10,266 nt of DNA from Bacteroides sp. CAG:443 (GTDB taxonomy: Bacteria; Bacteroidota; Bacteroidia; Bacteroidales; Bacteroidaceae). Location of the stretch: NCBI GenBank assembly GCA_000432735.1, contig FR887819.1:1-10266 (forward strand). Direction: 5' to 3'. The first letter of the stretch is position 1. Each line of letters begins with the position of its first letter. Under the pieces are notes generated by a model, which did not search any database, was not told where the DNA came from, and saw nothing but the letters and a program-made list of their open reading frames with translations. This document shows positions 1-6,873 of the stretch, piece by piece. The position numbers and the translations under genes are program-made.

Positions 1-88
1 TTAGATAGTTTAAATATATAATTCTTTATATATATTGTTTTTTAATTTGATTTTTATTAACTTACTTGCCATGTTAAAATTAGTCATT

Positions 89-433
89 ATGCAAAGCAGT
101 AACACGTATTTCAAAATCAGGATGGTATGTTCCTTATTATTAGGTCTGGCTGTTGTTTATGGACTTGTGGAAAGTATTGAAAAAAATGCTTTGTGGCTTG
201 CTCTTCTTATGGGGCTATTTATGATTTCTATTCTTTTCGATTTGTTGGTACTATATAAGAAGAAGGCAGCTTGTCCCGATAAAGGGAAGTATCTTTATTT
301 GGATGCCGGAGCCATGTGTGTATGGTGGATTTTATTTTTTGCAGTAGATGGATATTTCTCGTTGGGAGTTGTATGTGCATTGGTAACAATCACGTTGGTT
401 AACGATGTATTATATCATCTGTATTCCCGTTGA
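89..433 (+). CDS. Small four-helix membrane protein of unknown function
   Basis: I do not recognise the family. The frame gives 114 residues if translation starts at ATG 89. Four hydrophobic stretches at about residues 12-28, 34-55, 69-87 and 91-109 suggest a small inner-membrane protein, with a basic loop (KKK at 57-59) between helices 2 and 3 that would favour the cytoplasm. Acidic residues (E28, D51, D72, D87, D106) sit in or beside the helices. No lipobox, cleavable signal peptide or catalytic motif is visible. ATG 71 (six extra residues) is an equally possible start; a TTG at 35 in very AT-rich sequence is less likely. No strong Shine-Dalgarno helps decide. The preceding 88 bases are AT-rich and show no clear promoter. 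The gene converges on mutS, with no sign that the two are functionally linked. Real coding is supported by the uninterrupted frame, the ordered hydrophobic pattern and the hairpin just after the stop. Confidence 0.7.
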   Translation: MQSSNTYFKIRMVCSLLLGLAVVYGLVESIEKNALWLALLMGLFMISILFDLLVLYKKKAACPDKGKYLYLDAGAMCVWWILFFAVDGYFSLGVVCALVTITLVNDVLYHLYSR

Positions 434-461
434 TAGTATCTCTTTTACCTTTTCAATAAGC

Positions 462-506
462 ATTCCCTGTGTTGCCGGAGTATCATTTTCTGGCAGCACA
501 GGGAAT
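462..506. terminator. Long intergenic hairpin between convergent genes
   Basis: Bases 462-471 and 497-506 form a perfect 10-bp inverted repeat (ATTCCCTGTG / CACAGGGAAT). On the + strand RNA the stem continues inward through 480/488 using a few G-U pairs, giving about 19 bp around a 7-base loop. It begins 28 bases after the stop of the small membrane protein and 22 bases past the end of mutS, where a bidirectional terminator would be expected. Neither side has a clear U-tract, so intrinsic termination is uncertain; it may instead stabilise 3' ends. The G-U pairs become A-C mismatches on the opposite strand, so it folds better in the + transcript. Confidence 0.55.
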
Positions 507-528
507 CATAATATGCAGGTAGAGGGTA

Positions 529-3153
529 TTATTTCCCCCTTACTATCTTCTTTATATCGTTCAGCTTGTTCAGCGCCTCCAGCGGAGTCAGGTTGTTTAC
601 GTCCAGATTCAGTATTTCGTCACGTATCTGGCACAGTACAGGGTCGTCGAGCTGGAAGAAACTCAGCTGTACTCCGTCCTGATGAACTGTTTTAGGTTCT
701 ACCTTATGATGCGATGACATGCCTTCCTGTCGGTTTTCTTTTTCCAGCTGGTGCAGAATCTCGTCGGCACGCTTCACGATGGTCTTGGGCATACCTGCCA
801 TCTTTGCTACGTGAATACCGAACGAGTGTTCGCTTCCTCCACGTTCCAGCTTGCGCAGGAAGATGACCTTGTTGTCTACTTCCTTCACCGAAACGTTGTA
901 ATTCTTGATACGCGGGAAGCTCTCTTCCATATCGTTCAGCTCGTGATAATGTGTGGCAAAGAGCGTACGGGCACGGGCGCGCTTGTGCTCGTGTATATGT
1001 TCTACGATAGCCCAGGCGATGGAAATACCGTCGTAAGTAGATGTACCGCGTCCCAGCTCGTCGAACAATACCAGACTGCGGGGCGAAAGGTTGTTCAGGA
1101 TATCTGCCGCCTCGTTCATTTCCACCATGAAGGTTGATTCGCCCACCGAGATATTGTCGCTGGCTCCCACACGGGTAAAAATCTTATCCACCAGTCCGAT
1201 GTGCGCACTTTCGGCAGGTACGAAACAGCCTATCTGCGCCATGAGGGTGATAAGTGCCGTCTGTCGGAGCAAGGCAGACTTACCTGCCATGTTCGGTCCG
1301 GTGATGATAATGATCTGCTGCGTTTCCGTATCGAGATACACATCGTTGGCAATGTATTTCTCTCCTGCCGGAAGCTGTTTCTCGATGACCGGGTGACGTC
1401 CTTGCTTGATGTCGAGGATATCGTCGTCGGCTACCACCGGACGGATATATTTGTTGGCCCGGGCTGCATTGGCAAACGACAGCAGGCAGTCCAGACGGGC
1501 TATCTGTGTCGCATTGATCTGGATGGCAGGGATAAACTCGGCAAGCTCTGCCACCAGTTCGTTGTACAGACGGGTTTCCAGAATCAGAATCTTGTCTTCC
1601 GCTCCCAAAATCTTCTCTTCGTACTCCTTCAGTTCCTGCGTGATGTATCGTTCCGCGTTGACCAGTGTCTGCTTGCGTATCCAGTCGGCTGGAACCTTGT
1701 CCTTATGTGTATTTCTTACCTCGATGTAATAGCCGAACACGTTGTTGTAGGCTATTTTCAGGCTGGGGATGCCCGTCAGCTCACTTTCGCGCTGCTGTAC
1801 TTGCAGCAGGTAATCCTTGCCCGAGTAAGCAATGTGGCGCAGTTCGTCCAGCTCCTGATTGACTCCGTCGGCAATTACTCCTCCCTTGTTGACCAGCAGC
1901 GGGGGATCGTTGTTTATTTCCTTGGCAATCTTGTCGCGGATGGAAGCACAGAGATTCAGCTGCTCACCTATCTTCCGCAGGCTTTCGTTGTCGGCATTCA
2001 GACAGGCATTCTTGATAGGTTCTATCGCCTGCAGGGCTACTTTCAGCTGAACGACTTCACGCGGAGAGATACGTCCTACGGCTGCTTTCGAAACGATACG
2101 CTCCAGGTCGCCTATCAGATGCAACTTCTCTTCGATAAAATCCTTGAAATCCGGTTCGCGGAAGAAATATTCCACTACGTCCAGTCGTTCGTTGATGGGC
2201 TTCACGTCTTTCAGCGGGAAGACAATCCACCGCTTCAGCAGACGGGCTCCCATCGGGCTGATGGTATGGTCGATGACATCGAGCAGGCTGGTTCCGCCTT
2301 CATTCATGCTGCCTATCAGCTCCAGGCTACGTATCGTGAACTTGTCGAGGCGTACATATTTATCCTCTTCGATGCGTGCCAGCGAAGTGATGTGTCCGAT
2401 CTGGTAATGCTGCGTCATATCCAGATATTGCAGAATGGCTCCGGAAGCAATGATACCATTCTTCAGGTGTTCCACTCCGAAACCTTTCAGGTTCTTGGTT
2501 TCGAAATGTTTCAGCAGCTTTTCACGGGCAGACGCTTCGGTAAACACCCAGTCGTCCAGCTCGAAGGTAAAGAACTTACTACCGAAATTACCTTCGAACA
2601 TCGGTTTCTTTCCCCGTTCGAACAAGACTTCTTTCGGGGCAAAATTATTCAGTAACTTGTCGATATAGTCGAAAGGCCCTTCGGCGGTAAGAAATTCTCC
2701 CGTCGAAATATCCAGGAAAGCGACGCCGCAAGCTGTCTTGCCGAAATGTACGGCAGCCAGGAAGTTGTTCTCCTTATAAGATAATACATTGTCGCTGATG
2801 GCAACACCCGGCGTAACCAGTTCGGTGATGCCTCTTTTTACCAGCTTCTTTGTGGTTTTCGGGTCCTCCAGCTGGTCGCAGATAGCTACACGTCGTCCTG
2901 CCCGAATCAGTTTCGGCAGGTACGTATCGAGCGCGTGGTGCGGAAATCCCGCCATCTCCACCGTCTTACCCTGTCCGTTGGCACGTTTGGTCAGCGTGAT
3001 TCCCAGAATTTCGGAAGCTGTTACGGCATCTTCCGAATACGTTTCATAAAAGTCGCCACACCTGAAGAGCATGATTGCATCGGGATGTTTCGCCTTTAAG
3101 TCGAAATACTGCTTCATCATGGGGGTTAATACCACGTCATTGTCCTTAGCCAC
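529..3153 (-). CDS. mutS: DNA mismatch repair protein MutS
   Basis: MutS recognises base mismatches and small insertion loops in newly replicated DNA and, using ATP, recruits MutL to start repair. The 874 residues match the family's usual length (E. coli 853). The mismatch-reading Phe-x-Glu motif is F35-Y-E37 in CGDFYETY. Connector, core and clamp domains fill roughly 125-570. The ATPase domain carries Walker A GPNMAGKS (619-626), Walker B with DELGRG (D698-E699) and ATHYHEL. Near the C-terminus QLSFF (829-833) resembles a beta-clamp binding motif, followed by a helical tail that in relatives mediates dimer or tetramer formation. The start is GTG at 3153: AAAGGAA lies about six bases upstream, an unusually good Shine-Dalgarno for this group, and the N-terminus aligns with MutS. 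ATG codons at residues 12-13 are less likely. A -7 box lies 52 bases upstream. The gene looks intact and should be functional. Confidence 0.98.
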   Translation of the reverse strand: MAKDNDVVLTPMMKQYFDLKAKHPDAIMLFRCGDFYETYSEDAVTASEILGITLTKRANGQGKTVEMAGFPHHALDTYLPKLIRAGRRVAICDQLEDPKTTKKLVKRGITELVTPGVAISDNVLSYKENNFLAAVHFGKTACGVAFLDISTGEFLTAEGPFDYIDKLLNNFAPKEVLFERGKKPMFEGNFGSKFFTFELDDWVFTEASAREKLLKHFETKNLKGFGVEHLKNGIIASGAILQYLDMTQHYQIGHITSLARIEEDKYVRLDKFTIRSLELIGSMNEGGTSLLDVIDHTISPMGARLLKRWIVFPLKDVKPINERLDVVEYFFREPDFKDFIEEKLHLIGDLERIVSKAAVGRISPREVVQLKVALQAIEPIKNACLNADNESLRKIGEQLNLCASIRDKIAKEINNDPPLLVNKGGVIADGVNQELDELRHIAYSGKDYLLQVQQRESELTGIPSLKIAYNNVFGYYIEVRNTHKDKVPADWIRKQTLVNAERYITQELKEYEEKILGAEDKILILETRLYNELVAELAEFIPAIQINATQIARLDCLLSFANAARANKYIRPVVADDDILDIKQGRHPVIEKQLPAGEKYIANDVYLDTETQQIIIITGPNMAGKSALLRQTALITLMAQIGCFVPAESAHIGLVDKIFTRVGASDNISVGESTFMVEMNEAADILNNLSPRSLVLFDELGRGTSTYDGISIAWAIVEHIHEHKRARARTLFATHYHELNDMEESFPRIKNYNVSVKEVDNKVIFLRKLERGGSEHSFGIHVAKMAGMPKTIVKRADEILHQLEKENRQEGMSSHHKVEPKTVHQDGVQLSFFQLDDPVLCQIRDEILNLDVNNLTPLEALNKLNDIKKIVRGK

Positions 3154-3205
3154 GGTTATTCCTTTCTTTTTATATCGTTAGTTTATATTCTTATAAAATC
3201 GGTTG

Positions 3206-3213
3206 CAAAGATA
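3206..3213 (-). promoter_or_regulatory. mutS promoter -7 element
   Basis: Read on the - strand this is TATCTTTG, an exact match to the Bacteroides sigma-AB -7 consensus TAnnTTTG, in the only intergenic space upstream of mutS. No TTTG is visible at the -33 position. The leader to the GTG start would be roughly 45 bases, AT-rich and with the AAAGGAA ribosome site at its end. Confidence 0.65.
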
Positions 3214-3282
3214 CGTAAAAAACGATTCTCGGGATTTTTTTGTTTGAAGCTTTTTATGTTTTTAAGGTGCATGGCTATATAG

Positions 3283-3317
3283 AAAAAGCCCCGAAAGAGT
3301 TATCTTTCAGGGCTTTT
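3283..3317 (-). terminator. Rho-independent terminator of tRNA-Gln
   Basis: On the - strand GCCCTGAAAGA (3313-3303) pairs with TCTTTCGGGGC (3298-3288) around a TAAC loop, with one G-U pair, followed by five U (3287-3283). It begins about 18 bases past the tRNA 3' end, a textbook intrinsic terminator. It also insulates mutS from tRNA transcription. On the + strand the same hairpin has an A-C mismatch but is still followed by TTTT, so weaker activity there is possible. Confidence 0.9.
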
Positions 3318-3331
3318 CTGTAGAGTTTCCG

Positions 3332-3402
3332 TTGGACTACCAAGATTCGAACTTGGACAAACAGAACCAAAACCTGTTGTGCTGCCATTACACCATAGTC
3401 CA
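3332..3402 (-). tRNA. tRNA-Gln (anticodon UUG)
   Basis: The - strand folds as a complete cloverleaf of 71 bases. The acceptor stem is TGGACTA/TAGTCCA with A as discriminator. The D arm contains the GG pair. The anticodon stem ACAGG/TCTGT encloses the loop TTTTGGT, giving anticodon TTG, which reads CAA and by wobble CAG. The T arm is CCAAG-TTCGAAT-CTTGG. No CCA is encoded at the 3' end (the next bases are CGG), so it must be added by the CCA-adding enzyme, as is usual in Bacteroidetes. The weak U1-A72 pair fits tRNA-Gln identity. It stands alone, with its own promoter and terminator, divergent from the peptidase gene. Confidence 0.95.
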
Positions 3403-3432
3403 AACTTTATTTGTTTTCCTCAGAAAACGTTG

Positions 3433-3465
3433 CAAAGATAAATGTTTTCGTCAATATAATCCAAA
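3433..3465 (-). promoter_or_regulatory. tRNA-Gln promoter (-33 and -7 elements)
   Basis: On the - strand TTTG at 3465-3462 is followed after 21 bases by TATCTTTG at 3440-3433. This is the Bacteroides layout TTTG-N19-21-TAnnTTTG. The -7 box lies about 30 bases before the mature tRNA 5' end, leaving a short leader for RNase P to remove. Both elements match the consensus exactly, as expected for a strong stable-RNA promoter. Confidence 0.85.
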
Positions 3466-3503
3466 TAATTTTTCACTTTTTTTTCTCTTCATGCTTTAAT
3501 CGC

Positions 3504-3511
3504 TATCTTTG
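3504..3511 (+). promoter_or_regulatory. Promoter -7 element of the S41 peptidase
   Basis: TATCTTTG on the + strand matches TAnnTTTG exactly and lies 22 bases before the ATG at 3534. The transcript leader would therefore be only about 10-17 bases. The -33 region has a T-run near 3476-3484 rather than a TTTG. The element is divergent from the tRNA-Gln promoter, the two -7 boxes being 63 bases apart. Confidence 0.7.
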
Positions 3512-3533
3512 CGGAAACCAAAAATATAGATTC

Positions 3534-6500
3534 ATGAAGAAATTGTTAGTAACGCTTGCTTTGGGAGCAAGTTCTTTCTCAGCCTTTGCGGTGACACCGC
3601 TCTGGTTGCGTGATGTGACTATTTCTCCCGATGGTAAAGAGATTGCCTTTTGTTACAAGGGGGATATTTATAAAGTGAAGACTTCGGGAGGGGAAGCTGT
3701 ACGGCTGACTACTCAGGAGTCGTATGAATCGAATCCGGTATGGTCGCCCGACGGTAAGCAGATTGCTTTTGCCAGCGATCGCTTTGGTAATTTCGATTTA
3801 TTTGTAATGCCTGCCGAAGGAGGTGCGGCCAAGCGTCTGACTACTCACTCTGCTTCGGAAATTCCTTCAGCCTTTACTCCTGATGGGAAATATGTTGTTT
3901 TCTCTGCTTCCATTCAGGATCCAGCTTCGAGCGCACTTTTCCCTAAATTGGCAATGACCGAGGTTTATAAGGTACCGGTAGACGGCGGACGTACACAGCA
4001 GATGTTAGGAACGCCGGCTGAGATGATCAGCTATGCTCCGTCGGGTGATTTCTTCCTGTATCAGGATCAGAAAGGGGTGGAAAACGAGTGGCGTAAGCAT
4101 CACACTTCGTCCATTACCCGCGATGTATGGAGATACGATGTAAAGACGGGAAAACATACCAATCTGACGGCCAGACCGGGCGAAGACCGTAACCCGATCG
4201 TAAGCCCCGACGGCAAGCAGGTTTACTTCCTGAGCGAACGTGACGGTGGCTCATTCAATGTCTATTCTTTTCCGATCGATGATCCGAAGAATGTACAGCC
4301 GGTTACGTCATTCAAGACGAATCCGGTCAGATTCCTTTCGATGGGAGCCGACGGTACGCTCTGTTATACCTACGATGGCGAGATTTATACGCAGTCGGTT
4401 GGTGGTAAGCCACAGAAAGTAGCTATCTCGCTGGTACGCGATGATGAGGAACTCCCTGTTTCCTATACCTTTACACGAGGAGCTTCGGAGGCTGTCGTTT
4501 CTCCCGATGGCAAGCAGGTTGCCTTTATCGTACGTGGAGAAGTGTTCGTGACTTCTGTAGAGTATGGAACAACCAAACAGATTACACATACTCCTGAAGC
4601 AGAACGGGGCATTTCATTTGGTGCCGACAACCGTTCTCTGGTTTATTCTAGTGAGAGAGGGGGCAAGCGCGATTTGTATATTGCCAAAATCAGCCGGAAG
4701 GAAGACCTGAACTTCCCGAATGCTACTCTGATAGAAGAGGAACCATTGGTACCTTCTAAAACGTTGGAACGTGATTATCCGCAGTTTTCTCCCGATGGAA
4801 AGGAAGTGGCTTTCATCGAAGACCGCAACCGTCTGATGGTGGTCAATCTGGCTACCAAGCAGATTCGTCAGGTAACGGATGGTTCTACCTGGTATACGCG
4901 CTCGGGAGGATTTGATTACTCCTGGTCGCCCGACGGCAAGTGGTTTACGCTTGTGTTTATCGGCAACAAGCACGATCCGTATTCGGATATAGGTTTGGTC
5001 AGTGCCGACGGAAAGGGACAGATTATTAACCTGACGAACAGTGGTTATATCAGTGACTCTCCGCGCTGGGTGATGGATGGAAATGCCATCTTGTTCATTA
5101 CCGAGCGTTACGGTATGCGTAATCATGCTTCATGGGGTTCGCTGAACGATGTGATGATTGCTTTCCTCAATCAGGATGCATACGATAAGTTCCGCCTGAG
5201 CAAGGAGGATTACGAATTGCAGAAGGAACTGGAAAAGGAGCAGGAAAAAGCTGCTAAGAAAGATGATAAGGCTTCCAAGAAAGACAAAAAATCGGACGAT
5301 AAGGATGCCAAGGACGAAAAGAAGGTGAAGGATATTGTGGTAGAAACGGAAGGAATCGAAGACCGTATCATCCGTCTGACTCCGAATTCTTCTGACTTAG
5401 CTTCGGCCATTATCTCGAAAGACGGTGAGAAACTGTATTACCTGTCGGCTTTCGAAGGTGGATACGATTTGTGGAAGATGGATCTCCGCAAACACGACAC
5501 CAAGCTGTTGCATAAGATGGATGCAAAATGGGCGAATATGGAAATGGATAAAGAGGGTAAGAACTTCTTTATTCTGGGCGGAGGTACCATGCAGAAAATG
5601 GATGCTTCGTCGGAAAGCCTGAAGCCGATCACTTATACTGCCAGCATGAAACTGTTGCCTTCCGAAGAACGTGAATACATGTTCGATAATATGTACCGTG
5701 AGGAAAAGGCTCGTTTCTATAATGAAAAGATGCACGGAGTAGACTGGGATGCCATGACTGCTACTTACCGGAAGTTCCTGCCGCATATCAACAATAACTA
5801 CGATTATGCCGAGATGCTGAGTGAACTGCTGGGTGAACTGAATGTTTCTCATACCGGCGGACGTTTCTATCCGGATCTGAAAACAGAGTCGACTGCCGAG
5901 CTGGGCGTATTGTACGACTGGGATTATACGGGCGACGGCTTGCGTATTGCCGAGGTGGTAGAGAAAGGTCCGTTCGACCGTAAGACTACCCGTGTCAAAG
6001 TCGGAACTATTATTGAAAAGATCGACGGCGAAGCGATCAAGGCTGATGAAGATTATGCTGCGCTGCTGAACGGCAAGACAGGCAAGAAAGTACTGGTATC
6101 GCTGTACGATCCGCAGACCAAGGAACACTGGGACGAAGTGGTACGTCCGGTCAGCGGAGGAACGTTTAGTTATTTGTTGTACCAGCGCTGGGTAAAACAG
6201 CGTGCTGCCGATGTAGCGAAATGGTCGAACGGCCGTCTGGGATATGTGCATATCGAAGCGATGGACGACGAAAGCTTCCGTACCATCTATTCCGATATCT
6301 TGGGTAAATACAATAACTGCGAAGGTATCGTCATCGATACCCGTTTCAACGGAGGTGGCCGTCTGCACGAAGATATAGAAGTATTGTTCAGCGGAAAGAA
6401 ATACTTTACACAGGTGATTCGCGGACGTGAAGCATGCGATATGCCAAGCCGTCGCTGGAACAAGCCTTCCATCATGTTGCAGTGTGAAGCGAACTACTCG

Positions 6501-6791
6501 AATGCACACGGTACGCCGTGGGTATACAAGCATTGTAACCTGGGCAAGCTGGTAGGTGCTCCTGTACCGGGAACCATGACCAGTGTGAACTGGGTAAGAA
6601 TGCAAGACCCGACACTGGTATTCGGTATCCCTGTAGTGGGCTATCGTTTACCCGACGGCAGTTACCTGGAGAATACTCAGCTCGATCCTGATATCTACGT
6701 GCTGAATGCTCCTGAAACCATTGTGAAAGGTGAAGATACGCAGTTGAAGGCAGCTGTCGATGAACTGCTGAAAGAGATTGACAATAAATAA
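3534..6791 (+). CDS. Secreted tricorn-type S41 peptidase
   Basis: Predicted exported serine peptidase of the tricorn group (S41B), which cleaves peptides. Its substrates here are unknown. Residues 1-19 form a signal peptide (MKKLL..., likely cut at AFA-V) without a lipobox Cys, so the 1085-residue protein should be periplasmic or secreted. About 20-690 hold TolB/WD40-like beta-propeller blades, with six SPDGK motifs (first at 31 and 71). Interrupting them, about 560-600 is a strongly Lys/Asp/Glu-rich segment, probably a flexible or helical insert. A PDZ-like domain spans about 791-866, then the S41 core. The catalytic set fits Thermoplasma tricorn in both motif and spacing: S772-H773 (tricorn S745-H746), glycines 940-942 (G918), S989 in NYSNAHG (S965) and E1046 in LEN (E1023). 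I chose ATG 3534 because it starts the signal peptide and lies just after the -7 box. The gene is monocistronic, ending at a terminator. The tricorn numbers are recalled; the match is my inference. Confidence 0.9.
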   Translation: MKKLLVTLALGASSFSAFAVTPLWLRDVTISPDGKEIAFCYKGDIYKVKTSGGEAVRLTTQESYESNPVWSPDGKQIAFASDRFGNFDLFVMPAEGGAAKRLTTHSASEIPSAFTPDGKYVVFSASIQDPASSALFPKLAMTEVYKVPVDGGRTQQMLGTPAEMISYAPSGDFFLYQDQKGVENEWRKHHTSSITRDVWRYDVKTGKHTNLTARPGEDRNPIVSPDGKQVYFLSERDGGSFNVYSFPIDDPKNVQPVTSFKTNPVRFLSMGADGTLCYTYDGEIYTQSVGGKPQKVAISLVRDDEELPVSYTFTRGASEAVVSPDGKQVAFIVRGEVFVTSVEYGTTKQITHTPEAERGISFGADNRSLVYSSERGGKRDLYIAKISRKEDLNFPNATLIEEEPLVPSKTLERDYPQFSPDGKEVAFIEDRNRLMVVNLATKQIRQVTDGSTWYTRSGGFDYSWSPDGKWFTLVFIGNKHDPYSDIGLVSADGKGQIINLTNSGYISDSPRWVMDGNAILFITERYGMRNHASWGSLNDVMIAFLNQDAYDKFRLSKEDYELQKELEKEQEKAAKKDDKASKKDKKSDDKDAKDEKKVKDIVVETEGIEDRIIRLTPNSSDLASAIISKDGEKLYYLSAFEGGYDLWKMDLRKHDTKLLHKMDAKWANMEMDKEGKNFFILGGGTMQKMDASSESLKPITYTASMKLLPSEEREYMFDNMYREEKARFYNEKMHGVDWDAMTATYRKFLPHINNNYDYAEMLSELLGELNVSHTGGRFYPDLKTESTAELGVLYDWDYTGDGLRIAEVVEKGPFDRKTTRVKVGTIIEKIDGEAIKADEDYAALLNGKTGKKVLVSLYDPQTKEHWDEVVRPVSGGTFSYLLYQRWVKQRAADVAKWSNGRLGYVHIEAMDDESFRTIYSDILGKYNNCEGIVIDTRFNGGGRLHEDIEVLFSGKKYFTQVIRGREACDMPSRRWNKPSIMLQCEANYSNAHGTPWVYKHCNLGKLVGAPVPGTMTSVNWVRMQDPTLVFGIPVVGYRLPDGSYLENTQLDPDIYVLNAPETIVKGEDTQLKAAVDELLKEIDNK

Positions 6792-6813
6792 ATCAATTGT
6801 TCAACCAAAAAAG

Positions 6814-6852
6814 AATGTGGCACCGAAACGAAATTCAGTGCCACATTTTTTT
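6814..6852. terminator. Bidirectional terminator between peptidase and ppx
   Basis: AATGTGGCAC (6814-6823) and GTGCCACATT (6838-6847) are a perfect 10-bp inverted repeat. The inner bases GAA/TTC extend it past one mismatch to a small loop. On the + strand it runs into seven T (6846-6852), 22 bases after the peptidase stop. On the - strand the opposite flank reads CTTTTTTGG, so it can also end the ppk-ppx transcript, whose last stop is at 6874. A good shared terminator for convergent genes. Confidence 0.92.
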
Positions 6853-6873
6853 ATGATGGAATGCCTTGCGGCA

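Noticed and set aside
1201..2655. Open frame of 484 codons on the + strand, opposite mutS
   Set aside because: Complement of the mutS frame, with no family resemblance; long antisense frames are common opposite genes with this codon use.
529..3153. mutS inactivation (mutator state) as an explanation for the nonsense codon in the glycosyltransferase
   Set aside because: mutS is full length with all key motifs intact, so nothing here supports a mutator background.
3411..3533. Extension of the S41 peptidase upstream of ATG 3534
   Set aside because: It would overlap the tRNA-Gln promoter and the gene's own -7 box and would bury the signal peptide.
5397..6605. Open frame of 402 codons on the - strand, opposite the S41 peptidase
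   Set aside because: Antisense shadow of the PDZ and catalytic region; the sense strand carries clear motifs and this one none.
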